A DNA stretch of 64,000 nt from Exiguobacterium qingdaonense (GCF_018617855.1 NZ_JACSKY010000001.1:496001-560000); one strand, 5' to 3'. Numbered from the stretch's first letter, positions 50,471 to 59,299 are shown. A program made the numbers and translations. The notes: generated by a model from the sequence alone, not told the origin.

Positions 50471-51601
50471 ATGAACCGATACTTCGACTACGCCGCTACA
50501 CATCCTATGACACAGGCAGCATTAGATCATTACGTGGCTATGGCCAAAAACGTTTATGGAAACCCATCCTCTCTCCATGCACAAGGGTATACGGCAGAAG
50601 ATTATTTGACAGAGGCGCGGCGTTTATTCAAACAAGCGCTCGGGCTTGACGTTTTACGAGGAAAGTTACTGTTTACCGGAAGTGGGTCAGAAAGTAACTA
50701 TATTGCGCTCACAAGTTTACGGAAACGGATGAAAGGAAAAGAAGTGATCACTTCATGGCATGAACATGACTCGGTCGCCTTATTGCTCGATGAGTGGGAA
50801 CGAGAAGGGGTCATCGTTCACCGTTTGAAGTTACAGGAGGGGAGATTTGACTTTGATACGTTCACGCACCTACTAGACCGTGACATCGGACTCGTCACAT
50901 TTCAGCACGTCAACTCGGACACGGGCTGGGTGTTACCACTTCATCACATCCAATGCCTGTTGAAGTATAGAAAAATCCTCTTCCATGTGGACGGGGTGCA
51001 GGCACTCGGAAAAATTCCGATTTCTGTCGAAGGGATCGACACCTATTCGTTCAGTGCCCACAAGGTCGGTGGTCCAAAAGGAATCGGGGCGCTCTATATG
51101 GAACGCTTGATTCCACCACCATATTATCCCGGTCATCATCAATATGGGATTCGCCCAGGTACGATTGATGTACCTGGAATTAGCGCCTTCGTGAAAGCGC
51201 TCGGGGAACGTCAGGATCAATTGACGCGTTTACAGAGAAATTTCATGACGTTTCGTGCTATCTTGAAAGAGAAGACGTCAGCGTATGTCGATTGGCTCGA
51301 GTTTGACGAACAAAGTCCAGCCATCTTTTCTTTCGTGTCCCACCGACGCGATGGTCAATGGTGGATGACTGAACTCGATGCTCACGGGTTCCAAGTATCA
51401 GCCGGGTCAGCCTGTCGTGCCGGTCAAAACGGACCGAACCGCATGCTCGAAGCGCTCGGATATGAAACGAGCGCCTGTCATGGACTCGTCCGCATTTCCT
51501 TCGGTACGCAAACGACCGTCGAAGACGTATCGGCACTCGCCGATGCCATCGTCACTTTAGCAAGGAGAGTCGAACATCATGAACAAACGTTTAGCCGGTG
51601 A
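50471..51601 (+). CDS. nifS: Cysteine desulfurase associated with NAD synthesis (NifS/NadS)
   Basis: A 376-residue PLP-dependent desulfurase: MNRYFDYAATHPM start, PLP lysine in SFSAHKVGGPKGIGALY (near residue 197) and catalytic cysteine in SAGSACRAGQNGPNRM (near 317). Its location, divergent from nadB-nadC-nadA and followed by niaR, is that of B. subtilis nifS, which supplies sulfur for the NadA cluster. The second of two adjacent ATGs is preferred for spacing from GGGGAG. The last 23 bases overlap niaR. Confidence 0.94.
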   Translation: MNRYFDYAATHPMTQAALDHYVAMAKNVYGNPSSLHAQGYTAEDYLTEARRLFKQALGLDVLRGKLLFTGSGSESNYIALTSLRKRMKGKEVITSWHEHDSVALLLDEWEREGVIVHRLKLQEGRFDFDTFTHLLDRDIGLVTFQHVNSDTGWVLPLHHIQCLLKYRKILFHVDGVQALGKIPISVEGIDTYSFSAHKVGGPKGIGALYMERLIPPPYYPGHHQYGIRPGTIDVPGISAFVKALGERQDQLTRLQRNFMTFRAILKEKTSAYVDWLEFDEQSPAIFSFVSHRRDGQWWMTELDAHGFQVSAGSACRAGQNGPNRMLEALGYETSACHGLVRISFGTQTTVEDVSALADAIVTLARRVEHHEQTFSR

Positions 51602-52118
51602 AGAACGCCGTCGCACTTTACTCCAACTGATTGAATCGAGCACTGACCCGATCACAGGATCTGAACTGGCAAGGCATGTATCCGTCAGTCGCCAAGTCAT
51701 CGTCCAGGACTTATCACTGCTGAAAGCAAAAGGTCATCAAATCGTAGCGACCGCTCGCGGGTACGTCTATTTGCATGGAGACCTTACCCCGTCCCCTTAT
51801 TCGAGAAAAGTAGCATGTCGCCATACGCCAGAGGAGATGGAGACAGAGATGAACGCCATCGTCGATGAAGGGGTCACGATTAAAGATGTCATTATCGATC
51901 ATCCCGTCTACGGGTCCATCACCGGTCAACTCATGGTGAAGAGCCGCCGTGATGTCCGTGCCTTCCTCGATCGGGTCAAGACACACGGTGCCTCGCCGCT
52001 CTCGCAATTGACCGGAGGCCTCCACATCCATACGCTCGAATCAGATCATAAAGAGGCAATCGATGCAGCCGTAAAAGAATTGGATCGGCTCGGGATTCTC
52101 GTATCCGAGATAGATTGA
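51579..52118 (+). CDS. niaR: NAD biosynthesis repressor NiaR (YrxA)
   Basis: A 179-residue niacin-responsive repressor. The N-terminal HTH_11 domain has SELARHVSVSRQVIVQDLSLL (about residues 28-48). The C-terminal 3H domain has the three histidine segments HTPEEMETEM, VIIDHPVYGSITGQL and GGLHIHTLESDHKEA that bind metal and ligand. It should repress nadBCA and its own nifS-niaR transcript when nicotinic acid is present. ATG at 51579 lies inside nifS, with AAGGAG upstream. Confidence 0.94.
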   Translation: MNKRLAGEERRRTLLQLIESSTDPITGSELARHVSVSRQVIVQDLSLLKAKGHQIVATARGYVYLHGDLTPSPYSRKVACRHTPEEMETEMNAIVDEGVTIKDVIIDHPVYGSITGQLMVKSRRDVRAFLDRVKTHGASPLSQLTGGLHIHTLESDHKEAIDAAVKELDRLGILVSEID

Positions 52119-52150
52119 AGAGATGTCACGCGTGATATCTCTTCTTTTTC
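52118..52150 (+). terminator. niaR terminator
   Basis: GAAGAGAT / ATCTCTTC stem enclosing an inner TCACG/CGTGA hairpin, followed by T5. It begins at the niaR stop codon. Confidence 0.85.
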
Positions 52151-52221
52151 TTTTCAAGCATGTTCGTTATACTGATGGATGGAACATCTTCCGAAAATGA
52201 TGATGGAAAGGAGGAGCCGTC

Positions 52222-52800
52222 ATGAACGCCCTCGATCACTTACTCGCCGTCTGTGGAGTCTTCAGCATTCCCATCGGTATCTTCATCCAATTCATACCGA
52301 ACGAACTCGTTCTCACATATGGCGGTTTCCTCGTCGATTCGCACGACGCATCTTTCATTGTCACGTTCCTGCTAGCGTGGGTGTCCTTCACGTTCAGTCA
52401 AATCGGCCTTTACTGGGTCGGTCGATACGGGGGGCGTCCCGTCGCCTTGAAGCTGTATCGTTACTTTCGGATTTCACGGGACAAACAACTTCGGGCCGAA
52501 CAGTGGTTTGAGAAATATGGATCCTGGATCGTCTGTCTCAGCCTCTTTTGGCGTCAACTGTTTGCCGTGAGCGCCGGTGTCATGCGTTTTTCATTCCGAA
52601 AGTTTTTGATGGTGACGACATTGATTTTTGCCATCTGGTCCTTCCTTTTCATCCATCTGGGGATGATGCTCGGCAGCAACTGGCGGATGATCGGTCCCTT
52701 CATGGACGATGTCCTCCCCTTCTTGGCTCTTGCTGTCGGGATCATTCTCGTCGTTCGACATGTTCGTCAGCAACCAAAACGTGTGAAAGAATCGGCTTAA
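52222..52800 (+). CDS. DedA family membrane protein
   Basis: A 192-residue polytopic protein of the DedA/VTT (SNARE-associated) family. Family features are the entrant segment FIPNELVLTYGGFLV, YWVGRYGGRP, the conserved amphipathic stretch WFEKYGSWIVCLSLFWRQLFAVSAGVMRFSFRKF (including the R/G motif) and LGMMLGSNW. Some members are undecaprenyl phosphate or phospholipid translocases. Which applies here cannot be judged. ATG at 52222 behind AAAGGAGGAG. It lies in an accessory patch between niaR and the NUDIX fusion gene. Confidence 0.9.
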   Translation: MNALDHLLAVCGVFSIPIGIFIQFIPNELVLTYGGFLVDSHDASFIVTFLLAWVSFTFSQIGLYWVGRYGGRPVALKLYRYFRISRDKQLRAEQWFEKYGSWIVCLSLFWRQLFAVSAGVMRFSFRKFLMVTTLIFAIWSFLFIHLGMMLGSNWRMIGPFMDDVLPFLALAVGIILVVRHVRQQPKRVKESA

Positions 52801-52919
52801 CTGGAGCTGATTCTTTTTTTGTCGGAAAGGAAAACGCTCACATCTGTCGAATAAGAACCATGTAAGCGAATCGCGGTCACACATATAAGACACCGCACAA
52901 CGAAAAAGGAGGAACCACC

Positions 52920-53693
52920 ATGCTCCATCGCCGTAAAACGTATACGATTCGACCAGAACGTCTGCAAGAATTCACCGACTTTTTCCATACATATATCTAT
53001 CCGATCCAAGCGTCCCACGGTGCCCGTCTCGTCGGTCGCTGGGTGACGGAAGACAAATCCGAGGTCATGGCGCTGTGGGAATACCGGGACCGGGAGCACT
53101 ATGAGCAAGTCGAACGGGATTACCGGGGCAGTACATTACGACGTGAAGCGATGAAAAAGCGGGCTCGGCTCGGTAAGGAACTATACATCAAATCGAGCGA
53201 AGAGTTCATGATGCCGACCGGTCACTACACTCCACCACGCGCAATCGTCGCTGTGTCAGCTTACATCACGAACGAATCAGGCGAAGTCCTTCTCGTCAAA
53301 AACATGCATCGGAACGACTCGTTCGAGATGCCGGGCGGACAGGTCGAAGAGCATGAGTCACTCATCGACGCCATTCATCGTGAAGTGATGGAAGAGACGG
53401 GCGTTGAAATCGAAGTGGAAGGCATTACTGGAATCTATCAAAACGTTTCCTCCCGCATCCTCGGTGTCACATTCCGTGCAAAATATGTATCGGGTGAACT
53501 TAGACCGCAAATCGGAGAAACGCAAGAGGTCGGCTTCTACAATGTCGATGCACAAAATGTCGGAGACTACATCAAACGAGAGCACTTCCAGATGCGCTTC
53601 CTCGATGCGGTTGACCCGACGTACATGCCCTATGCCATCTATAAAGTTCGTCCATTTGAATTGATTGAACGCATCGAGCGTCAATCAGTGTAA
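52920..53693 (+). CDS. NIPSNAP-NUDIX fusion protein
   Basis: A 257-residue two-domain protein. Residues 1 to about 95 look like a NIPSNAP/dimeric alpha-beta-barrel domain (RRKTYTIRPERLQEFTDFF, ALWEYRDREHYEQVERD). Residues about 115-235 are a NUDIX hydrolase with an intact box GGQVEEHESLIDAIHREVMEETGV, matching G-x5-E-x7-REUxEExGU. The NUDIX part should hydrolyse a nucleoside diphosphate derivative. The role of the NIPSNAP part is unclear. ATG at 52920 after AAAGGAGGAA. No frameshift joins the domains, so the fusion is a single continuous frame. Confidence 0.82.
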   Translation: MLHRRKTYTIRPERLQEFTDFFHTYIYPIQASHGARLVGRWVTEDKSEVMALWEYRDREHYEQVERDYRGSTLRREAMKKRARLGKELYIKSSEEFMMPTGHYTPPRAIVAVSAYITNESGEVLLVKNMHRNDSFEMPGGQVEEHESLIDAIHREVMEETGVEIEVEGITGIYQNVSSRILGVTFRAKYVSGELRPQIGETQEVGFYNVDAQNVGDYIKREHFQMRFLDAVDPTYMPYAIYKVRPFELIERIERQSV

Positions 53694-53696
53694 ATA

Positions 53697-53732
53697 AAAG
53701 GGATGATTCGCTCTGAAGCGGATCATCCCTTT
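53697..53732. terminator. Bidirectional terminator between the NUDIX fusion gene and the CorC-like gene
   Basis: A 16-bp stem with one T-G mismatch, AAAGGGATGATTCGCT and AGCGGATCATCCCTTT, with a 4-base loop. Confidence 0.9.
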
Positions 53733-53733
53733 C

Positions 53734-55008
53734 TTATACCTCTTGCATATCGACTTGCTGTGATTGTCCAGTCTCCACTAACAGTTTCCGGACACGGCGC
53801 TTCTCCACGTGGAGAACGGTGAACGTCATGTCTTCGTACGTGACTTGTGCACCTTTCTCCGGGATGTCACCGAGCAGTTCAACGAACCATCCACCCATTG
53901 TGTTTGAATCGATGTCTGGGTCTTTGATTCCCATCTCTTCTGCGAACTCATCGACGTCCATATCGGCCATGCACTCATACACACCTTCACGGAGACGTCT
54001 GAGATAGACGACGGATTCGTCGTGCTCGTCCCAAATGTCACCGACGAGTTCCTCAAGCATATCTTCTAGAGTAATCAAGCCTGCTGTCCCCCCGAATTCA
54101 TCGAGGACGACAGCCATGTGAGACTGTTTCTGTTGGAGAATCGGAAGCAGTTCGATCAGTTTTGTCTGCGGTGACACGAATGTGATCGGCCGAATGAGCG
54201 AACGGACATCGGTCACTTCATCTCTCATCATCGAACGCAAGAAGTCACGTTCCGACAAGACACCGATGACGTTGTCGATCGAGTCTTTATAGACCGGTAA
54301 CCGTGAATGACCACCACTGAAAATCGTGTCCTTGATCTCATCGAGCGAATCATCGATATCGACGGCCAAAATGTCGATTCGTGGCGTCAAGACATCGTCG
54401 ACCGTAATATCGTTGAAGGCGAAGGCGCTATGCACAAGCTCAGCCTCCGTCTCGCCGAGAACACCTTCTTCTTCTCCCATATCGACGAGCACTTTCAGCT
54501 CTTCTTCTGTTACGGACGGCTCTTTATCTTTCATACCGATGAGACGTAACGTCACATTTTTGAGTCCCGTGAACACAACAGTGACCGGTTTGAGGACTTT
54601 GACAAGAAAGACTAGAATCCCGCTGATTGCGAGCGAGTACTTCTCTGCAAACTCTTTTGCGAGAGACTTCGGTAAAATCTCACCAAAAATCAAAATGAGA
54701 ATCGTCGTTACGAACGTCGCAACAAGGAGTCCCGTCCCTCCGGTAAAAATCGTAGTCGCAATCGTAGTCGAGACCGTCGCCGACCCGATGTTGACGATGT
54801 TGTTCCCGACGAGGATTGTCGAGAGCGTATCATCGAAATTATCGACGAGGCTGAGGACGCGCTTGGCACGTTTATCCCCATCCTCTGACATTCGAATCAT
54901 CCGCACTCGGTTCACACTCGATAAGGCGGTCTCAGATGACGAGAAGAACGCTGACAATAGAATCAAAACTGCATATAGAATTAAACTTGACGAGGGCACA
55001 GGGTCCAC
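53734..55008 (-). CDS. CNNM/CorC (HlyC) family transporter-like protein
   Basis: A 424-residue protein: N-terminal DUF21/CNNM membrane domain with about four helices (residues 8-130, including FSSSETALSSVNRVRM and EILPKSLAKEF), a CBS pair (about 195-320, with RIDILAVDIDDSLDE and FGGTAGLITLEDMLEELVGDI), and a CorC_HlyC C-terminal domain. Family members are implicated in Mg2+ export or resistance. The older name haemolysin is not supported. It starts at GTG 55008, with GGAG about 12 bases upstream, a loose spacing. It follows obg by about 40 bases. Confidence 0.92.
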   Translation of the reverse strand: MDPVPSSSLILYAVLILLSAFFSSSETALSSVNRVRMIRMSEDGDKRAKRVLSLVDNFDDTLSTILVGNNIVNIGSATVSTTIATTIFTGGTGLLVATFVTTILILIFGEILPKSLAKEFAEKYSLAISGILVFLVKVLKPVTVVFTGLKNVTLRLIGMKDKEPSVTEEELKVLVDMGEEEGVLGETEAELVHSAFAFNDITVDDVLTPRIDILAVDIDDSLDEIKDTIFSGGHSRLPVYKDSIDNVIGVLSERDFLRSMMRDEVTDVRSLIRPITFVSPQTKLIELLPILQQKQSHMAVVLDEFGGTAGLITLEDMLEELVGDIWDEHDESVVYLRRLREGVYECMADMDVDEFAEEMGIKDPDIDSNTMGGWFVELLGDIPEKGAQVTYEDMTFTVLHVEKRRVRKLLVETGQSQQVDMQEV

Positions 55009-55047
55009 GTTAGCTTCACACTCCGTTTCTTCTTAACAAATAATTTT

Positions 55048-56337
55048 TTATTCCACAAACTCGAATTCAAAGTCAAGGATGGCAACGACACTACCGTCTT
55101 CGGCTCCGAGCTTACGAAGATCATCATCGACGCCCATCTGACGCATTTGACGAGCGAATCGCTTGATTGACTCATCATGGTCAAAGTTCGTCATCTTGAA
55201 GAGCTTCTCGATACGTGGTCCCGTGATCACGAAACGCTCGTATTCATCGATGTGGATTTGATAACCTTTTTCTTCTTTCTCATAACGATACACGACACGA
55301 GGCGTCGCTGTCTTCTCTTCAAGCTCATCGAGTGGGAATTCAGGCGTCGTATCGACGAAGTTCGCCACTTCAATCAACAAGTTGCGAAGACCATCTTGTG
55401 CGAGTGCAGAGATTGGGAAGACTTTGACATCGTCCCCTACCTTCTTCTTGAACTCTTCGAGATGTTCCTCTGCGTCCGGCATATCCATTTTGTTCGCCAC
55501 GACGACTTGTGGACGCTCGAGGAGGCGCAAGTTATACGATTCGAGCTCACGGTTGATCGTCGTGTAATCTTCGAACGGATCGCGTCCTTCCATGCCACTC
55601 ATATCGATCATATGAACGATGACTTTCGTCCGCTCGATATGACGAAGGAACTGGTGACCGAGACCGACACCTTGGCTCGCTCCTTCAATGAGACCAGGAA
55701 GGTCGGCCATGACGAAACTACGGTCGTCCGCTGTCTTGACGACACCGAGGTTCGGTGTGATCGTCGTGAAGTGGTACGCACCGATTTTCGGGCGTGCCGA
55801 AGAGACGACCGAGAGTAGCGTTGACTTTCCGACAGACGGGAAGCCGACGAGTCCGACATCAGCGAGCAACTTCAACTCAAGACGTAACTCGCGCTCTTGG
55901 CCTGGTTCCCCGTTCTCTGCAATTTCAGGAGCCGGGTTGGCCGGTGTCGCGAAACGACAGTTCCCACGTCCACCACGTCCACCTTTGGCGATCGTTGCTT
56001 GTTGTCCGTGTTCTGTCAAATCGGCGATGACCGTATCCGTCTCAGCATCAAACACGATTGTGCCGGGTGGGACTTTGACGACGAGCGGCTTCGCTTTACG
56101 TCCGTGCATCCCTTTTGACATCCCTTTTTCACCGTCATGGGCGATAAATTTCTTCGAGTAACGGAAATCAACGAGCGTCCGCAGCCCTTCCTCTACTTCA
56201 AAGACAACATCTCCTCCGTGACCACCGTCACCACCTGCAGGACCACCGTCCGGGACGTATTTTTCGCGGCGGAATGCAACCATCCCTTTTCCGCCGTCTC
56301 CAGCTTTTACAAAAATATTAACCTGATCGACAAACAT
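55048..56337 (-). CDS. obg: GTPase Obg (CgtA)
   Basis: A 429-residue ribosome-associated GTPase: glycine-rich Obg fold at residues 1-158 ([21 protein letters not shown]), G domain with G1 [12 protein letters not shown]3 DLPGLIEGA and G4 NKMD, and a C-terminal OCT domain (about 350-429), found in Firmicute and actinobacterial Obg. It is linked to 50S assembly, ppGpp binding and stress control. ATG at 56337 directly after the spo0B-like stop. Confidence 0.98.
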   Translation of the reverse strand: MFVDQVNIFVKAGDGGKGMVAFRREKYVPDGGPAGGDGGHGGDVVFEVEEGLRTLVDFRYSKKFIAHDGEKGMSKGMHGRKAKPLVVKVPPGTIVFDAETDTVIADLTEHGQQATIAKGGRGGRGNCRFATPANPAPEIAENGEPGQERELRLELKLLADVGLVGFPSVGKSTLLSVVSSARPKIGAYHFTTITPNLGVVKTADDRSFVMADLPGLIEGASQGVGLGHQFLRHIERTKVIVHMIDMSGMEGRDPFEDYTTINRELESYNLRLLERPQVVVANKMDMPDAEEHLEEFKKKVGDDVKVFPISALAQDGLRNLLIEVANFVDTTPEFPLDELEEKTATPRVVYRYEKEEKGYQIHIDEYERFVITGPRIEKLFKMTNFDHDESIKRFARQMRQMGVDDDLRKLGAEDGSVVAILDFEFEFVE

Positions 56338-56778
56338 TTATTTCCCCTCCTTTATGTGAAACGTAGTGATCTCTACGTTCTGTTCGTACACATCGGCTGA
56401 CGTGAACGCATCTTCCGGCAAAGTGCCCTTGACGCGTACCATCAGTCCGTCCGTGAACGTCACATGAATCGGCTCGACCGTATACTTTAACAAACGGTCA
56501 AGCATCTCTGCCACTCGCGCGTCATCGATGGCGAGTTGGTCGGTCGAAATCGTATACGTCAATCGTCCTTCCCAATTCGCTTGAATCACGACAAGACTCG
56601 TCTGCGGTACGTTCAGTCGGACGAGCGCACTCTCCTCGTCGGCCTGTTTCCGATAGCGTTCATAAAGCTCCTCAAGCTTAACCGGATCGAGTGCCGCGTA
56701 GAGTGAGATCAATTGAAGCCGATTCATCCATTCGTGACGGACGGTCGATAAGAGCTCGAGTGTCTGTTCTGAATCCAT
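56338..56778 (-). CDS. spo0B: Spo0B-like phosphotransferase domain protein
   Basis: A 146-residue protein at the spo0B position between rpmA and obg. Its N-terminus LLSTVRHEWMNRLQLIS matches the Spo0B alpha-helical hairpin, including the phosphoacceptor histidine (here His15) and the following RHxWMNxLQLI pattern. A C-terminal alpha/beta part follows, so it is shorter than B. subtilis Spo0B (192 residues). In spore formers it relays phosphate from Spo0F to Spo0A. Here other sporulation genes are missing from the neighbouring loci, so the partner is uncertain. ATG at 56778. Confidence 0.83.
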   Translation of the reverse strand: MDSEQTLELLSTVRHEWMNRLQLISLYAALDPVKLEELYERYRKQADEESALVRLNVPQTSLVVIQANWEGRLTYTISTDQLAIDDARVAEMLDRLLKYTVEPIHVTFTDGLMVRVKGTLPEDAFTSADVYEQNVEITTFHIKEGK

Positions 56779-56793
56779 TTGATCCTCTCCTAG

Positions 56794-56830
56794 AAAAAAA
56801 GACTCTAACCAAAAAAGTGGCTAGAGTCTT
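56794..56830 (-). terminator. rpmA terminator
   Basis: AAGACTCTAGCCA / (T)GGTTAGAGTCTT stem with a T-rich loop and a T7 run on the minus strand, separating the rplU-prp-rpmA unit from spo0B-obg. Confidence 0.85.
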
Positions 56831-56844
56831 CTGCGTCGTTCAAC

Positions 56845-57126
56845 TTACGCGACTGGGTAAACGCTCACTTGTTTCTTGTCGCGACCAAGACGCTCATAGC
56901 GTACTACGCCGTCAACTTTCGCAAACAAAGTGTCGTCGCCACCACGGCCAACGTTTTCACCTGGGTGAATCTTTGTACCGCGTTGGCGGTAAAGGATTGA
57001 TCCAGCTGAAACTGATTGTCCGTCAGCGCGTTTTGCACCGAGACGTTTCGAAATTGAGTCACGACCGTTTTTAGTCGAACCAACTCCCTTTTTCGAAGCG
57101 AAGAACTGAAGGTTCAATTGTAACAT
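56845..57126 (-). CDS. rpmA: 50S ribosomal protein L27 with Prp-cleaved N-terminal extension
   Basis: A 93-residue L27, at the peptidyl transferase centre. It begins [20 protein letters not shown]: the [14 protein letters not shown] junction is the site that protease Prp trims in Firmicutes, exposing the mature N-terminus. [17 protein letters not shown] and [16 protein letters not shown] follow. The ATG at 57126 has AGGAGG eight bases upstream; an in-frame GTG at 57135 overlaps it. prp is the gene directly upstream. Confidence 0.97.
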   Translation of the reverse strand: MLQLNLQFFASKKGVGSTKNGRDSISKRLGAKRADGQSVSAGSILYRQRGTKIHPGENVGRGGDDTLFAKVDGVVRYERLGRDKKQVSVYPVA

Positions 57127-57138
57127 GAGGTCCACCTC

Positions 57139-57474
57139 CTATTGTTCAATTTGGATATATTCACCGTAACTTTGGGCGATCGTGTCTAACTGCACGAGCA
57201 TCCCTTCTAATAACAGTTGGGTGCGTTCCATATCCTGCGGTGATAAGTCAGGATATGTCTCGACATAAAAGTAACCACCCTCTGTTTGATCTGCCATTTC
57301 TACAAGAAGCGATTGACCCGCAAGCGTTTCGACGGCGTTATAGGCACCAAATATGATGGCTGAAACACCGGCGCACACCAAGTCAGAACCAGGTTCTGCA
57401 AAGTTGGCATGACCAGTCACTTCGACGGAGCGAATCGACTTCGCCTCGTCTCGTCTTACCTTGACCCGAATCAT
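57139..57474 (-). CDS. prp: Ribosomal-processing cysteine protease Prp
   Basis: A 111-residue protease (YsxB) that removes the N-terminal extension of L27. The catalytic dyad is visible as His22 in EVTGHANFAEPGSD and Cys34 in LVCAGVSAIIFGA. ATG at 57474, three bases after the rplU stop. Its substrate gene rpmA is 12 bases downstream, so enzyme and substrate share a transcript. Confidence 0.95.
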   Translation of the reverse strand: MIRVKVRRDEAKSIRSVEVTGHANFAEPGSDLVCAGVSAIIFGAYNAVETLAGQSLLVEMADQTEGGYFYVETYPDLSPQDMERTQLLLEGMLVQLDTIAQSYGEYIQIEQ

Positions 57475-57477
57475 AGC

Positions 57478-57786
57478 TTACGCTTCGATTTTCTCGATGC
57501 GAACTTTCGTGTAAGGCTGACGGTGACCTTGCTTACGACGGTAGTTTTTCTTAGCTTTCATTTTGAAGACAGTGATCTTCTTAGCGCGGCCGTGTTTTAC
57601 AACAGTACCGACAACTTTAGCGCCTTCTACGAGTGGAGCGCCGACTTTAACATCGTCACCACCAACGAAAAGGACCTCACCGAATTCTACAGTACCTTCG
57701 ACATCGGCATCGAGTTTTTCGATGTAGATCTCTTGACCTGCTTCAACTTTGATTTGCTTACCACCAGTTTTGATGATTGCGTACAT
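57478..57786 (-). CDS. rplU: 50S ribosomal protein L21
   Basis: A 102-residue ribosomal protein: [18 protein letters not shown] at the start and the conserved [21 protein letters not shown] near the end, binding 23S rRNA with L20. The ATG at 57786 has GGAGG nine bases upstream. It is the first gene of rplU-prp-rpmA, behind a structured leader. Confidence 0.97.
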   Translation of the reverse strand: MYAIIKTGGKQIKVEAGQEIYIEKLDADVEGTVEFGEVLFVGGDDVKVGAPLVEGAKVVGTVVKHGRAKKITVFKMKAKKNYRRKQGHRQPYTKVRIEKIEA

Positions 57787-57896
57787 ATACGTGCACCTCC
57801 TTGTTAAACTCAGACTCGCCATCCTGGGCAGGGCAACGCCTTTAAAACCCGTTCTGTGCGGTTGTAGCCATTTGGGTGCTTCCAAACGAACTAACG
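57787..57896 (-). ncRNA. Probable L21 leader RNA
   Basis: An untranslated leader of about 110 bases between the rplU promoter and start. It contains several paired segments, e.g. GGAAGCACCC, GCTACAACCGCAC and AGGCGTTGCCCTGCC, consistent with the L21 leader known upstream of rplU in Bacilli, thought to mediate autoregulation. I judged this by position and by eye, without a model. Confidence 0.55.
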
Positions 57897-57902
57897 TTAT
57901 AG

Positions 57903-57932
57903 ATAATACCACTCTCGATTATTCATTGTCAA
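57903..57932 (-). promoter_or_regulatory. rplU promoter
   Basis: TTGACA (57927-57932), 18-base spacer, TATTAT (57903-57908) on the minus strand. The -35 overlaps the stop codon of rng. Confidence 0.78.
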
Positions 57933-59254
57933 CGGCGAGATAAGAAATTTTGACATTCCGTGGACGTTCCGTAAAAGAGGAACTCCGGCTCCCCTTCGAC
58001 GAGGTACACCTCGATGTCAAATCCGTTCCAGGACGTATCATGCCACTTCTTCGGGAGAGAGAGTACGACCGCCTCATACTGCCCGTTCAAATCGAGGAGT
58101 GCCCGTTCAAACTGTGAGAAGATGGCCAATTTCGATGGTTTGCCGGCATGTGTCATCCGGTCTTGAATCGAGCGCCCGGTCCGCTCTCGCGACAACTCGA
58201 ACAACCCCATCCGTGTGAATCCGTGCACTTCGACACGCCGGAGATCACGCGCACCGAGTTCTTTCATTTTTTTAAGGAGACGGGTCTGTCCTTCTTTTGA
58301 ACCTCGTAAGAAATCGATGACGATCATGCCACCGATATTCCGCAGGCGCAACTGTTCCATAATCGTATAGAGGGCCGCTTCATTGATCGTGTCGGCCGCG
58401 CGCCCTTTATCTTTGACGGCAACGTTTTTCCCGCTGTTCACATCGATGACCGTCATCGTTTCCACCTGTTCAATCAGGACGAATGCCCCGCCATCTAACC
58501 AGACGGCACGACTCTCAAGTTTTTCAATCGCTCCGTCGAGTCGTTTCGACTCAGGCATCCTCCCTTTCCCGATATGACGTTTTACGGGGACGTCCAATCG
58601 TTCGAGTCGCATCTGTCCCTCTTTATCGTTCAGAAGGACCGATTCGACCGCATGACGCCTTACGAAGTGTTCACACAACAACTCGTCTTGTCCGTAACGT
58701 TGACCGAGCACGGTTTTTGAACGGTCACGGAGCAGGTCGAGTTCTTCCTGTAGCGCATTCGGTGCCACTTGTCCGGCTTCCGTCCGAAACAGGACCCCTT
58801 CCTCTTCTGATAGTTCAAACGCTTTCGAGAGGCGGTCCTGCGTGACGAGGTCGAGCTTTCGACTGAATAGTTTTCGACGACCGAACGGGAAGTAGACAAG
58901 GTATCTTCCCCCGAATCGGATATTCTCTGTCACTTTATGATGCTTACCGTTGATGCCTTCCTTCGTCACTTGGACGAGTCGTTTTTCCCCGACGACGGCA
59001 GCCTGTCCGATTGCCGGTACCTTTGGATACGAGGCGAGCGCACGGAGTGTCTCTGCGATCGGCAGGAAAAATGTCGTTTCTCCATTCGTCAAAAAAGCCG
59101 CCCCAAGTGACGGATGGATCCGTTCGATTGCAGCCTCGATGATCGTGCCGACCGACAGCTGGTCGACGAACCGTTCTTCGACTTCGAGTAATCGTTCTCC
59201 ATCCACGAGCATCGCTCGTTCGATGGACGGGGTTCGTTCATAGATTAACTTCAC
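57929..59254 (-). CDS. rng: Ribonuclease E/G family protein (RNase G-like)
   Basis: A 441-residue RNase E/G catalytic core: S1-like segment (residues about 30-120), 5' sensor, and the DNase I-like domain with the metal residues in VIDVNSGKNV and IVIDFLRGSKEG, followed by RVEVHGFTRMGLFELSRERTG. The zinc-link CPxC motif that joins dimers in E. coli RNase E/G is not seen at the expected place. It starts at GTG 59254 behind AAGGAG. It lies where B. subtilis has spoIVFA-spoIVFB. B. subtilis lacks this enzyme, but many other Bacillales have it beside rplU. Confidence 0.93.
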   Translation of the reverse strand: MKLIYERTPSIERAMLVDGERLLEVEERFVDQLSVGTIIEAAIERIHPSLGAAFLTNGETTFFLPIAETLRALASYPKVPAIGQAAVVGEKRLVQVTKEGINGKHHKVTENIRFGGRYLVYFPFGRRKLFSRKLDLVTQDRLSKAFELSEEEGVLFRTEAGQVAPNALQEELDLLRDRSKTVLGQRYGQDELLCEHFVRRHAVESVLLNDKEGQMRLERLDVPVKRHIGKGRMPESKRLDGAIEKLESRAVWLDGGAFVLIEQVETMTVIDVNSGKNVAVKDKGRAADTINEAALYTIMEQLRLRNIGGMIVIDFLRGSKEGQTRLLKKMKELGARDLRRVEVHGFTRMGLFELSRERTGRSIQDRMTHAGKPSKLAIFSQFERALLDLNGQYEAVVLSLPKKWHDTSWNGFDIEVYLVEGEPEFLFYGTSTECQNFLSRR

Positions 59255-59275
59255 CTGAACCGCTCCTTTCGACAG

Positions 59276-59299
59276 AAAAAGGCAACTCCCGTTGCCTTT
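59276..59299 (-). terminator. minD terminator
   Basis: AAAGGCAAC / GTTGCCTTT stem with a 4-base loop and a T5 run, overlapping the minD stop. It ends the mreBCD-minCD transcript. Confidence 0.88.

Noticed and set aside
55177-55818. A 213-codon open frame on the plus strand
   Set aside because: Antisense to obg, rich in residues expected of mirrored codons, and without a ribosome binding site.
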